Source: Onchocerca lupi (lineage: Eukaryota; Nematoda; Chromadorea; Rhabditida; Onchocercidae). Taken from it: DNA of 64,000 nt. Within the stretch, counting starts at the first letter, position 1. Each line of letters starts with the position of its first letter. Positions 25,118-36,409 of this stretch are shown here, piece after piece. The translations under genes were made by a program, and so were the position numbers. The notes beneath the pieces are model-generated. The model ran no database searches, had not been told where the DNA came from, and was given only the letters and a program-made list of their open reading frames with translations. The stretch is from positions 84,123 through 148,122 of the forward strand of contig JAOVVO010000133.1 of assembly GCA_028564675.1 (NCBI GenBank), given 5' to 3'.

Positions 25118-27422
25118 TTAAACGGATATTTTGTATTTCTCACTTTTGTCATTACTGATCGCCTTCAGCAATTTCTCATCTGCATCCGGATCAATCCGTG
25201 ATAATTCCCGGAAAGCTTCATCACCAACGAAGCATATTTCGTGTTCGTTCTATAAAAACAAAAGTTTTTTCACATAAAAAAGCATATCACTAAAATGTTT
25301 AAATAATATATGTACTCAAAACTTAATTCATGATATGAAATTAAAAATAATTTGATACAAGAAATTATCAATTACTGGGTCAGCAAGAATGATAACTTCA
25401 ACAGTTGCTTTATCTGGAGTATCCAACTTTACTAAAGGAGTCAAAATCTTTTGTTTCGTTTCTTCCATTTTCTTTTGTATTGATTCTAGCTGAAAGTGAA
25501 AAATCAATGGATTTAGATATGAAAAATGCAAATTCTTAGACTACTTTTTTCTAAGACTGGATTGTAGCTGTATTTTTCAACTGTTGAATATTTTAAAAAT
25601 ATATATTGTAATGAGAAATCCAAGAAATAATAGAATATTTTGGTAAGAAAAATTTAAATTCTTAAAAGATAGTTGACCTCTTTTGTAGGAACAGCGAAAG
25701 CTAATCTACCAAAACCGGTACAACGATCAATTCTGGTATTAATGAAGTTCCATTCCAGTTCGATCTGGAAATACGATAGCTAAAAGGAATTAGATATTAT
25801 GGACAAGAGACCGATTTTTCTCTTCATTTAATAAACTGGGATTATTTTCAATAATATTTAGTTGACGTGCAATAATAATATTATTTTGAATTAAATACAT
25901 GACAATTACGATAGTAAAACATTAAATAAAACCTTTTTTTTTCCACCAACTGATATAACGAAACAGTTTTCGTCATGTTCGATTTTTATAAAATCCGGCA
26001 AATTACTCCAATAATCTAAAAATTTACAAAAGCTAAGACAAACAAAGAGAAAAGATAAATAAAAACAAAAAGAGTAAAAAGTTAAGTATTTTCAAAAATT
26101 TATACAAATAGCTCAATCATAAAAAATTGTGCCTTTCTTAATAATATATGGAAACATTGTAATTAAAACAATATCTTTTGAAAACTAACATGATATATAC
26201 TTGAAAATTAATAGTTAAATGAATAATGAATGAAATTATATCAATTATCAAATGAATGCACCGCATGGGGAGAAAAATATCGATAAATTAAAGGAAAAAG
26301 GTAACGAACCTACTGTTTTCTTCAAATCAGATGTGGTCAATTTCACCTTATAAATCGGATCTCTGCCAGCTGATTCGGGAGTATTCGGTGATATGTAAAA
26401 TTTATGTCCATCAGGATCCTCAATTTCCACTTCATTATTCGCTATGACGACAGCCATCTGATAATTTTTACAGTTTTCAAACACATCTGTTGATCGAATG
26501 CAGATCCCCTAAAATTATTCCAAAAATAAGAAAGTGATAATATGATACAATAAGAACCATACAAAACAAAGTTAAGTTGCTTCAACTTACAACAGAACTC
26601 TCTTAATCTTAAAACAATAATTTAAATATATTGGTTAGGTCATGTTTTCATCACATTACAAATAAACTAAATCAAATTAGCTAGTAAGTACTTTACCAGA
26701 AAAAGTAAGCAGAAATCAAAAAGCTTATTTAAGAGAGATATGATAACTTACTTTGAAATCATTACCCAATTTGTATGAACTGACTGGGTAGTTATATGTT
26801 AATTCCAGTACAAAATGATCATCCTCACTTCCATAACCGACCATCGTTTTACTCCACTTACCGTCGTATGGTCTGCAAAAAATCAATGATTCAAAATTTT
26901 AAATATCATAATAAAGGGGAACAAAACGAAGAAAATGAAAAGATTTAATTTTGACAGAAATAACAACCAGTGGCGAGAAATTTAAAATCAAAACAGAAGT
27001 TGAAAAATTGAAGAAAAAACAAAAACGAACCCATTACATGTAGCTTTGCAACCTTCCTCAAATTCTTCATGTCGTAAAACCTTAAATACTTCATTGCTAT
27101 CTACATAAAATGGAAATTTTTAAAGATTTCGTTCTTTTGGAATGGTCTTTTAAAATTGGCAGGAATAAAGTTACATTAGAATGAAATATTTCATAAAAAA
27201 TAAAGTGAAAAATGATTTTATCACTATAGCGGAAATATTTAATTGAAAAAACGCTGAGAGAAAAAAAAAACAGTATTTTCAAACAAATTCACTTACGATA
27301 TTTTTGAGTTTAACAAGAAAAAATGGCACCATTACCTTCATTTTCAAAACATCGACGAAAAAATCACGACTCATTTTCCGATTAGCAATTTTGAATACAT
27401 AATGTAGTGCTCGTGTCATCAT
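25118..27422 (-). CDS. glod-4: glyoxalase domain-containing protein 4 (spliced, 8 exons)
   Basis: Exons in transcript order are 27422-27336, 27080-27031, 26872-26752, 26508-26310, 26015-25933, 25764-25678, 25489-25376 and 25249-25118. All phases agree, giving 290 residues against about 300 in human GLOD4. Signatures: ALHYVFKIANR at the start, VLRHEEFEEGCKATCNGPYD, a first vicinal-oxygen-chelate domain with KTMVGYG and NYPVSSYKLGNDF, then KILTPLVKLDTP, VEVIILADP and HEICFVGDEAFRELSRIDP in the second domain. The family belongs to the glyoxalase I superfamily. GLOD4 has been linked to mitochondria and methylglyoxal metabolism, but its reaction is not firmly settled. Two ATGs are adjacent at 27422 and 27419; either could start. 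The exon 6 start could be 25779 instead of 25764, adding five residues in frame. Identity is certain; exact ends of exon 6 less so. Confidence 0.95.
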
Positions 27423-29476
27423 GAATTTAAAATAACTAAAAAAAAAAAAAAAAAAAAAACGAGATTAATGTAAATTTCAAACTGAAAAACAAACAACAAA
27501 ACGCGTCGCAAACAAAAAAGAGAATAATTTGCAGTAAATATGAAGAGTATAAAACTAAATGAAGTTTGCAAATTTTGTAATTAGTCAATACTAAGATAAC
27601 AAATGTAATTTCATACTTTGGGCGAGTCACTATACTTTAAAAGTATAAATTACATATGTATTTAAGATGTCTTTTAGCAAGCTCACCGACATAAAATACT
27701 TTTATGAGGAAAGAGGTAGATTTTTTTTTTTTTTTTTTTTTTTTAAGGAAAACGACAAAGTCATAAAGATTCGAAGTGATCGCATTAGGCTTTCATTTCT
27801 AATCGATTACTGTATAGCTTCACTTTCTTCTCCTTCTTCTGAAAAATAAGGTGTAAAAGAGATTTTAATTTTCGAAAGTATATAAATAATAAGAAATATT
27901 AGTACTTCAAAGAATGAATGCTTTGGAAAATTGGCTAAAGATCCATATTTATTTCAAAATTTTAAAATAAACGTAAATCTTTAGCCAACAGGAAGATTGC
28001 GCTAAGAAAGTGGAAAAATTAAAAGATGAGAAAATGATATGATTTGAACAATGATGGTATTGCTGATCCTTATGTGCCACATGAAAATAGGAACAGAACC
28101 TTAATTAAGGTTATGAAAGCAATACTTACCTCTTTTTTTTTTTTTACTAAAGCAATAGGGCCCGATTTTTAGCACGGAAGTTACCATTTGCTGTGCGTCA
28201 AAGAATATGATCAAATAAATTTGCATTTGCATTTTATAAAGCAACCGCTGCACTCCACAATTTATTTTCTTCCTAAAAAAAAAAAAAAAAAAAAGAATTT
28301 CCATATAAATAAAGTTATCTCATGCTTTCTATGAATAGCCAAATGTGACTCCTAACAAACTATAGTCGTGATAATAAATTTTGATGTTGAGATGTTCAAT
28401 AAAGATTTGGTAAACCAATATGTTTTCATAACTAATGAAAAAAGATGAATTTAATTAAGAATTCTGTTAAAATAAGCATAGATTCTTCATTGGTATTCCA
28501 TTTATTTTCACCTTTCGCAATCATTCACCTATTTTCTCCATTTTTGTTATTCATTTTAAATTTGATCTTATATTTCGCAATTACTTTGCACCATACCAAC
28601 ATTTCCTCATACTCAAAACATCGAACTAAGTTTATAGCCACATGGAGTTTTGCGTAAGTCTCTAGTACATCAACTGCTGAATTTCTACTTTAGGAAGAAT
28701 AAATCCGAAGGAGTCCATGGAAAATTGATAACAAACCTAATGAACCCTTCCTTCATCGTGCCATTATTAAAGAATATAAAAACAATTAGATCTTCCTCAA
28801 CATTGCTCAAAATAACTCCAGTAACTGAAATACCTGGATTATATTCTGAAGTCCAAAATACAAAGCATCGGAAATAAATGCCTTTGACCCATTATGGATT
28901 GAATTTTGTAGAATTTAAGATATAAGAACATGGTCCCAAAAATGTGCAATTTAAAACGAACTCTGGAATCCATGGAACGAAAGGAATGTATTATACCAAA
29001 ACTTCCACTATCGATAAAACTTAAATGTTAGTAATTACCTATCGTAATTACTAACATTTAAGTATTTCTACTTTATTCCCAGCAATCAGAATGACATACG
29101 ACAGAATTTTCTCAACTCAAAAAGCAATCATATCTTAGCCTCCAATCACCATCAAAACATGGGAAGCGAAATAGTACACACGACTATTTTCAATCATTAT
29201 GATCGCTCAATTTTTCAAAATCATAAACTCTATAAAAATATTCCAGAAGTAAAGAGAAAATTATCTTACTGATTTTCCAATCCAATATATGTAAACACGA
29301 ATTTCATTTCGATAACATTTTATTCCATAACTTCAATATAAATGGGATTACAAAAATAATTTCCAGTCATCTATAAACCAAAACTAATATATAAGAAAAC
29401 ATCAACTGAAGGAGGATAATTATATCGCTATTTCGTCACAATTTTTTTTCCACAGTTCTGCTCACTACTTGATCAG
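27423..29476. other. spacer between glod-4 and the CHCHD2-like gene, with one unexplained open stretch
   Basis: This is the presumed promoter of glod-4 and the 3' flank of the CHCHD2-like gene, both minus strand. Poly-A and poly-T runs lie at 27439-27460, 27720-27744 and 28276-28294. Bases 28640-28880 stay open on both strands and have a more even base mix than the surroundings. Neither translation is recognisable. A perfect hairpin at 29019-29063 is listed separately. Confidence 0.4.
29019..29063. repeat. perfect 20-bp inverted repeat with a 5-nt loop
   Basis: ACTTAAATGTTAGTAATTAC at 29019-29038 is followed by the loop CTATC. Its exact reverse complement is at 29044-29063. It lies 0.4 kb beyond the stop codon of the CHCHD2-like gene on that gene's transcribed side, so it could be in the 3' flank. 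It has no T-run typical of a terminator and may simply be a palindromic repeat. Confidence 0.75.
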
Positions 29477-30584
29477 TTACACCTGATTTGATCCTGGATT
29501 TTTTGCACGGCAATCCTTGAAAATCTCGTTAAAACTTTGGCATAAGCTGAGGTCATTCTGTGTCTCGGTACTGAAAAAAAAATCATCAAATCCAATGTTG
29601 GAACTTCTTGCAGTCGAAAAATTTTTCAAATAAAAGCACTTGATCCTGATATTTTGAAGACAATTAAATGCAAAAGAAAATCAGACACTTGATCTCGATA
29701 TTTTGAATGCAATTAAAATGCAAAAAAAAAAATTCATGTTCCAGAGTACTTTCACAATTTCATCACCAAAGTAGTGATTTTATCCATCGCTGTGGAGGCA
29801 AAATTGGCCTTTCATGTAAGAGAAATAAATTATATATATCCATTTACATTAAGAGAATAGTCTCAATCAAGCAGTAATAGAATTACAGGTAAGTCTAAAT
29901 AAAGCTTGAAATTTCTGAAAAAAAAGTCAGCTTTATCTAATAGTTACCGAAATCCCTTGAATCCAAGAAACTTTTGTGAATTTGATGTAACACTAAAAAT
30001 TAACCATTCTATAAACTGTTTCCATTCAAATTCACACGGATTTCTATACTGTTGCTGTTGTTGCATCTCCAGCTTTTCAGGTAGGGCAACTCCATCTTGA
30101 TTTCCATGACCACTACCTCCAGTTAACATACTACCAACTGCATGACCCTGAAAACACATAAATGATTGTCACTTTAACGACTGAATGGGCTGTGTTCAGC
30201 AAATCCCATAATTTTTTCCAAATATTAAAACTTGCAAAAACTTGGCAAATGGCTATGGGTCAAAAACAACAAAATTAGTGGAATGACATGTGAATCTTTC
30301 CAGTCCTCAATTGTGAGATAAAACTAATCATGTTCAAAACACAAACAACTTACAACTGCAGAGCCAATTGCGACACCACCGGCCGTTGCAGCCATCTGTC
30401 CCATCAATCCAGGTCCACGCGATGGGGGTGCCATACCGAATTGTGCAGGTGGTGCCGCACTTGGTGCTGTTGGCTGACGTGTTTGCATCGGTACTGACGG
30501 AGAAGAACGCGCAGACATCGGCGATGATGTACGACGATGTACTGGAGGAGATGGTTTCGGTGAAGCCATGCGACGACGAACCAT
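29477..30584 (-). CDS. CHCHD2/CHCHD10-type mitochondrial twin-CX9C protein (spliced, 3 exons)
   Basis: The exons are 30584-30354, 30147-30005 and 29570-29477. Phases 0 and 2 match, giving 155 residues against 151 in human CHCHD2. Residues 1-55 are Arg/Pro/Ser/Ala-rich and resemble a mitochondrial targeting region. A Gly/Ala-rich hydrophobic stretch follows at 59-80 (GLMGQMAATAGGVAIGSAV, then GHAVGSML). A Gln run precedes the CHCH domain. The cysteines are at 115, 125, 135 and 145, so both halves are exact CX9C; Cys125 is split by the last intron (TG|T). Proteins of this family are oxidised in the intermembrane space by Mia40 and associate with MICOS and respiratory-chain regulation. The C. 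elegans counterpart is har-1. The ending FNEIFKDCRAKN matches the family's FNEVLKQCR. Identification is secure. Confidence 0.95.
29637..29730. repeat. two-copy tandem repeat, about 49-bp unit
   Basis: CACTTGATCCTGATATTTTG at 29637 recurs as CACTTGATCTCGATATTTTG at 29686, followed in both by a similar AATTAAATGCAAAA segment. It lies in or beside the last intron or 3' flank region of the CHCHD2-like gene (between exons 2 and 3). Confidence 0.65.
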
Positions 30585-30820
30585 TTTGATTAATTATTCA
30601 GTAAACTTTAAAACGGCGAATGAACTGTAAATTAACACAATTAAGCTTTAATCAATCACTTCTAGTACAGATATATAAAATTAAGTATTATTATCAGCAA
30701 AAATTACTACACCATGTAATGTAATCTTACAGACGAAGAGCGAAACATCATCATATACAAGAAAAAAATTTCCCTTCTAAGGACTATCACATGACTTGTT
30801 GATGTCATCGTGATGATAAA

Positions 30821-30829
30821 TCACGTGAC
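30821..30829. promoter_or_regulatory. TCACGTGAC palindromic E-box upstream of the CHCHD2-like gene
   Basis: TCACGTGAC lies 237 bp upstream of the start codon of the minus-strand CHCHD2-like gene. It sits in a patch with several TCATGAC-type repeats (30785-30860). TCACGTGA is the core of E-box sites for bHLH-zip factors such as HLH-30/TFEB and MXL/MDL. The position is suitable, but the function is inference. Confidence 0.35.
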
Positions 30830-31281
30830 AGTTCATGACAGGTCATGATGACATAAGCCAATCACCGTTTCTTGCATTTATGTTCCTGTCAACTATTTAA
30901 TAATTTGCTTAATTAGCATAAGTTTTTGGGATAACTTGGCAAGCAGAAAGCGGTAGATCAGTCGAAATGTGAAGCTATTTCATAGACTATTACTACTTTG
31001 AATGAAGCATATCTTGCGAAGTAATCCGAAAAATGAGACAAGCAAAGAGACACGGCACTGATTAAAGCTTATCAGCCCCTCTCCACGTCATCTAACACAC
31101 TTACAACCGCTGACTCATTCTGAAGCCATTTCATTGCGTTATTCTACATTTCAGAAAAGAATTTTGAAATACGAAACGATGTGTAACAACGGTATTGCTT
31201 GCTATTTCTCACTTATAACATTCACTGGGAAGTAATACTTTAAGTATTAGGTGAAATGTTTTTTTATACTTTGTTATTAAC

Positions 31282-31340
31282 AGTTCACACGTATATTGTA
31301 CGATTCACACGTATACTGTATAGTTCATACGTATACTTTT
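31282..31340. repeat. three imperfect tandem units of about 20 bp
   Basis: The units GTTCACACGTATATTGTAC, GATTCACACGTATACTGTAT and AGTTCATACGTATACTTTTC follow one another without spacers. No gene overlaps them. Confidence 0.6.
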
Positions 31341-33274
31341 CTGGCAAGTCTTTCGACATATATATAAATCGAGCTTTTTCCTTTAAATCTATTCATTCAT
31401 GCTTCCTCTCTGGATTTATTTCTGCCATGTACTGTACTTCTATTGTTATAAGTGTTTAATATTTCAGCGATTTTGTTGTATAAATATTCGTTATGATATA
31501 GTTTTTCTCCAAGTTCTCAGCTGAATTGGACTTGTTACAACATATCTGATGGTCAGATATTCGTAACTTGCTTTGTTCTTTTCAAGAAAAACATCCAAAA
31601 CATCCTCAGCATCCTAAAATGCTTCTATTCATACGTAGAAGGCTAAAAAAGTCAAAAGCAAAGCAATGGGAATCTGTTACCCAATATAACTGTTTATTTT
31701 GTCAAAAAAAAATAACATTGAAATGATCGAATCCTCCTTGGATACCTATCGACCAACACTATTACTCTCTCCTGTTTCAACCTGGAGTGGACCAGCAAGT
31801 CAAACATATAAAGCTTAAAACTACGTATTTGTTTCTGAAATTATTACTACGTAGTTTGTTCTTACAACGATCACATTTGCTTTGATTGTAAAAATTCTGT
31901 TTTATTAAACGTCCTTTCATTTTATACATAAAGCAATATTAAACTAAACAGATTTACGTCCTTTCTTTTTTTTTTTTTCAAAAAATACTACCATTGCTTT
32001 TACTTCACCATCAGTGATTGCAAAGTTGGGAAAGAATTGATACTTGTTCAAATATTGCAATTAAATTTTTATCAACCTCGAAACAAATCGACTTCCCAGA
32101 ACTTTTCAAGGCACAGATACTTCGGCAAGTTTCAATGACAGTGCTCCAAGAACAATTCAAACCTTTATTGAATGAAATCGATATAAAACAAGCCAAGACT
32201 AAGCTTCAAAAAAAAAAAAAAAAAAAAACAAAATGAATTAACGAAAGATTTGCTTGATCTGAATACATGTCATCATTGCAAGTTAGCATACAACTGTGAG
32301 AGTAAAATAACATAATTTTGCAATAAAAATACAGATATCGATTATACAAAATATTTCTCGTCTCTAAAAAATAAAATTGACGTTGGTCAAGTGAAAAGCG
32401 TATGATATATCTCCATGTACGTTAAGCAACGGATTAAAATATGAATTGAAAAAAAAAGTAAAAATAAACAAGGCCTAGAGTTTCTTCTTTGCACACTATA
32501 AATTAGGGAATCTCAGGATACAGCAGTTTCCAGAATCTAGAACTTTTCAGAGACGACAAAAATCAAAATAGAGTATTACAATGCTTAGAATATATAACGT
32601 ATAAGGATTTTATCAGAAAAGCTACTTTATAAAGTACGGATAATGTTAAATTAAATTAACCTAATTTGATGCTCATATAATAAAGTAATATTATGATCGA
32701 TTCATGCGAAATTCAAAATTAAATAAAAAGTTTCAATCATTCATTACAAAATTTGTCTCACTTGACAAAAAATACTATTAAAAGCTGAGATGTCTATTCA
32801 AGATGACTCAAGAACTTCCTTAAATTCTCTAGTTTAATAAAAAACAAAAAAAGGAAAAGAACTGGAGCTGCTCAATTACAGATCTATTTATTTGCATGGA
32901 ATTTTATCTGTTTGAATGCGAATACTCAAACGATCATCAAAAACTGCCTTCTACTTGTAACTTGAAGCAAAAATCTTCCAATCGAGTGCATTTTTTCTTA
33001 ATTTTTCTCGAGCACATTTGCTATGTTCGAGATCAAAACGTCCTCTACTTAACTTTTCCGCTCGTGAAAAAATATCGGATGGTTTTGAGTCTTTAGAATC
33101 TTTCAAGTCTATTTTCTTGCGCATTCACTTCTTAACGATATATTATATAATCTCAGAAAAGTGACTTTTTTTATACGAATTCATTTAATTCAAAACTATG
33201 CATTCAAAGAATTACGCAAAAAAGCTTCAATTATAGCTTCAAAGCATTTGATAGAAATGAATACGAAAATGAAA

Positions 33275-35795
33275 TTATAAACGAAATTCCTTCAAAGAAT
33301 TGAGAATATCAAGATATAAACCGATATCAGTACTCAACAATTTCATTTCTTCAGCCACCGATAAGCTCTCTTTGTTCTCTTCGAACGTGAACTGCATATC
33401 AAGCATTTCGTTGCATTTTCCAATTGCTGCCAATGCCTAAAAAGTCTACATGTGAAATATCTGTAGCAAAAAAAAAAAAAAAAGGAAAAAAAGGAAAAAA
33501 AAAAAACAAATGCAAGGAGAAATCCAAATAATTTTGTTTTTTGGAAATTTGATCTCTTCTTCTTCACAATCAATAAAAGTGAAAAACTTCATGAACATAA
33601 TTCAATCCGCAAAGATTTTCAACAACTATGAGATAAAAAAGTCTTGCAGAAAAACTATGGAAAACCGAAAAAGCAATTACTTTTTCAATGCTAGCTATTC
33701 TCTTATTGTATCCAGTAGTTCCTTCGCATATATCTTGCGCAACTTTATGTTGCTGCTGTTCAACACTGTCTAACAAATCCTTAAAAATAGAGAAATATCC
33801 TTATCGATGGAACAAATGAAAAAATAATATTTCATAAATGAATTTCTTATGGTTACTTCGGAGTGCAACTGCAAAAGAATTTATTCAATAATGCACAATA
33901 TTAATAAACTATAATATTTTCATGTTGAATTTTGAACATCTTTCTCGAATTATGTCCTCTTTTAATCTTCGCAAAATTTCGTACCGAAAGCTTATTCCAA
34001 GAAGAAATTAAAGGTTAGGAAATCCTCTATTTTCTGATTCTGCTATGCATAGCATGTAAACAATAACAGTAGCAAGAGGAATTCATAATTTGTGCACATT
34101 TGAAATGTTTATGCATATTATTACAAATCTTGAAGCACTGAGTTAAAAATTTCATGGTACTATCTTCAATTGTTTCTTACAAAAAAATGGTTTAAATTAC
34201 CCCGATTTTTTGTTCTTCGAAACTGCGCAATACGTCAGTTTCAATCAGCAATACTGCATTTTGCAGCAGCGCTGTAGCAGCTGTCTCTTGTTCTTTTGCT
34301 TCCTTTTCCATACGTCTGATAACATAGTTTGATTTAACAAGTGCTTCCTGTGCCTCAAATTAAAAAATGATTAATCTGAGATTTTCGAAAGTCATCTGAA
34401 GAATAAAATTGAAATTGTGTCCTGCTGAAAGCTTTTTCAAATTGAAATCATATGATTTGAAATTTAGTCACGGAAGAAGAGATTAAAAATTAAAAAAGAC
34501 GTTTAGCTTTTATACTGAAAGTATGCAAAAAATCAAATGCTTAACTAAGGAGCAATTTTTTAGTTTGACCGACTAATTATTTAAATATCAAATCGCGTCA
34601 CTTCTAAATATTCGATTTTTGCTATTTTTTATAATGTATAAAGAAATAAACAGTGGTATTTCCATTCTTTGGTAAAGATATTTGAGATGAGACCTCAACT
34701 CAAATTTTAACTTATTGCAGATAATATTTCAGAGTAAGTTTTTCATATCTGTAATGATAGAGAAGCACCTTGGAAGAATATAAATATTTAGAAAGTTAGA
34801 GATTTTTGATCACTTAGCTAATATAAAACAAATTCAAGCATAATTTCAAGTACTGAACGTGAGAAATAGCAAAAAATGCAATATCAAACTAATACCTCGC
34901 ATAAACGTATGATTTGTTCGTTGTGTTTGTTTTTCTTCGTACGAAGCTCTACAAGTTCCACCGACGGAATACGTTTTCTGTGAGCATCGACAACAGATTT
35001 TTGCTTCCGACTCTGAAAAAATGGAAATTGCTTTTCTGACGAGTAACTACCATGGATATATTATATTCAAAAAGTATTTTTGAATAACCAACTACTAGTA
35101 ATAACGTGCAAGCGCTGATCACTTATTAACAAAACTCCGTTTTAAAAACCATTGCCCATTTGTATTAATACCCGAAATGAATGAAAAATAGGTAGAATGA
35201 ACCGTATTAAAAAACGAAAGATAATTTCCTGAAATGGCGAAACATACTTTTGAAATACTCTGATCAGATGTTAATTGTTGCTTCGACAGGTTGCATTTGG
35301 AAGATGGTAATTTCGGAGTTGCAAAAGTGACATGCTGCAGTGATGCAATATTTTTTTCATTTAATAATAAACGAATTAATGACCTCTTATCATTTATTCA
35401 TGAATTCACTCAAAATTGCCAGATTTTTTGCACGGTTTCTCTGGAACAAAAATTCCCTATAATACTTATTCATCTACATCTTTGTTCAAAATTATACTTC
35501 ATTAATAATTCCAAGGAAATTTCAAAATCTATAATATTTATTTCATCTATGAAAAATCCGAATAATAAAGAAAGAGTGGTACTTTCCAAAATGCACATTC
35601 GCCAATGCATCAAGCTAAAAGTATCTATCGCTACTATCTAAATCAGTTCACATAAGACAGAGAATGCTCATGAAAAACAATGAATTAAAGAGAGACTCGT
35701 TTAGCATCCGAATCTTTAGATCGAGCTTGAGCTTGTACTTGTTGTTTCTTAAGTGATGGTCGTAAGACTGTTGTTTCACGCTGTTTGCTTGACAT
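33275..35795 (-). CDS. uncharacterised coiled-coil protein, 236 residues (spliced, 6 exons)
   Basis: The exons are 35795-35697, 35334-35248, 35012-34896, 34347-34201, 33779-33681 and 33436-33275. Every exon is a whole number of codons (33, 29, 39, 49, 33 and 53 plus stop) with proper GT/AG borders, which is strong support for a real gene. Residues 1-80 are basic and Ser/Gln-rich with little predicted order (RETTVLRPSLKKQQ, RHVTFATPKLPSS). From about residue 80 to the end the chain is charged and helical with heptad-like spacing (VELVELRTKKNKHNEQIIRL, RRMEKEAKEQETAATALLQN, and so on), so it is probably a coiled coil. No signal peptide or membrane segment is seen. I do not recognise the family; small coiled-coil adaptors of the cytoskeleton, kinetochore or trafficking are possible, but that is a guess. 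The 5' end abuts a decayed bacterial recG fragment. Confidence 0.7.
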
Positions 35796-35839
35796 CAGTA
35801 ATCGAACTGTCTGATACGGAAAATCTGTAATATTTGAAT

Positions 35840-36409
35840 GTAAAACTTCGTTTAGCAGAAAAACGAGAAAATGCCGATATAGTTTTCGTTACCGTAACTC
35901 CAATCCCAAGAACTTTGTAGCAAGCCAAGTATGAAGGTACTGAATGGTTGATTTTAAGTAAAAAAATCAGAATCCAATAAAAACTGTCAATATGAATGTT
36001 AAAAGAACACCAGATGATTATTAAAAGACTCAAGAATGCTATAAAGAGGGGCGAAAAAGCATACTGAATTTATCCATACATTGTAGGAAACGAGGAGCTC
36101 AATTTCACTGCAGCAGAGATACGCTTTCAGGAATTACAAAAAATGTTGTTTGATAGGGTTCGAAATTACGATAATCTACAGGAAATTAAGTCAGAGCAGA
36201 AAGATCAAGTTATGCTTTCTTTCAAAAGGGGTAAATTCTCTCTGCTTGTTGCAATCACTGTGACAGAAGTTGGCATAGAAGCACCAGAAGAAGTAACCAT
36301 TATAATTATGGAAAATGCAGAGCAATTATCGCAATTATTGACACGTTTCGTCAAGAAGCTCAGATTACTTGATATTTCAGGCTCAAAAGAGGATAAGCAG
36401 CATAAGTAA
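35840..36409 (+). pseudogene. recG: decayed bacterial RecG helicase fragment (probable nuclear Wolbachia insertion)
   Basis: Read with frameshifts, this follows the C-terminal helicase half of bacterial RecG in order. The landmarks are ENADIVFVTVTPIPRTL (the TATPIPRTL motif), QAKYEGTEWLIL, KTVNMNVKRTPDD in another frame (35980-36017), IIKRLKNAIKRGEKAY, EELNFTAAEIRFQELQKML, EQKDQVMLSFKRGKFSLLVA, TVTEVGIEAPE and IIIMENAEQLSQL. It is broken by TAG at 35918, TGA where a Trp codon is expected (36065-36067), at least two compensating frameshifts between about 35960 and 36018, and divergent sequence after about 36345. Nematodes have no RecG, and Wolbachia is the usual bacterial donor in filarial genomes. 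The donor identity is inference. The fragment starts 45 bp from the start codon of the divergent coiled-coil gene and cannot encode a working helicase. Confidence 0.85.

Larger units (their letters stand above)
30585..33274. other. spacer between the CHCHD2-like gene and the coiled-coil gene
   Basis: This holds the upstream region of the CHCHD2-like gene and the 3' flank of the coiled-coil gene. A three-unit, about 20-bp tandem repeat lies at 31282-31340. Bases 32018-32212 (plus) stay open with a coding-like mix (FPELFKAQILRQVSMTVLQE) and run straight into a poly-A run at 32209-32228. That could be one exon or a decayed retrocopy, but I could not attach it to anything. No other gene is visible. 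Confidence 0.4.

Noticed and set aside
35291..35641. Plus-strand frame of 116 codons opposite the coiled-coil gene
   Set aside because: It overlaps a well-supported minus-strand exon (35334-35248), then runs through intron sequence and has no splice partners or recognisable domain.
35776..36033. Minus-strand frame of 85 codons between the coiled-coil gene and the recG remnant
   Set aside because: The plus strand of the same bases carries recognisable RecG homology, so this is its shadow.
36143..36409. Intact 88-codon frame within the recG remnant as a possible functional gene
   Set aside because: Homology continues in the same frame upstream past a TGA where a Trp codon is expected and then into another frame, and the RecG match fades after ENAEQ, so it is only the longest surviving piece of a pseudogene.
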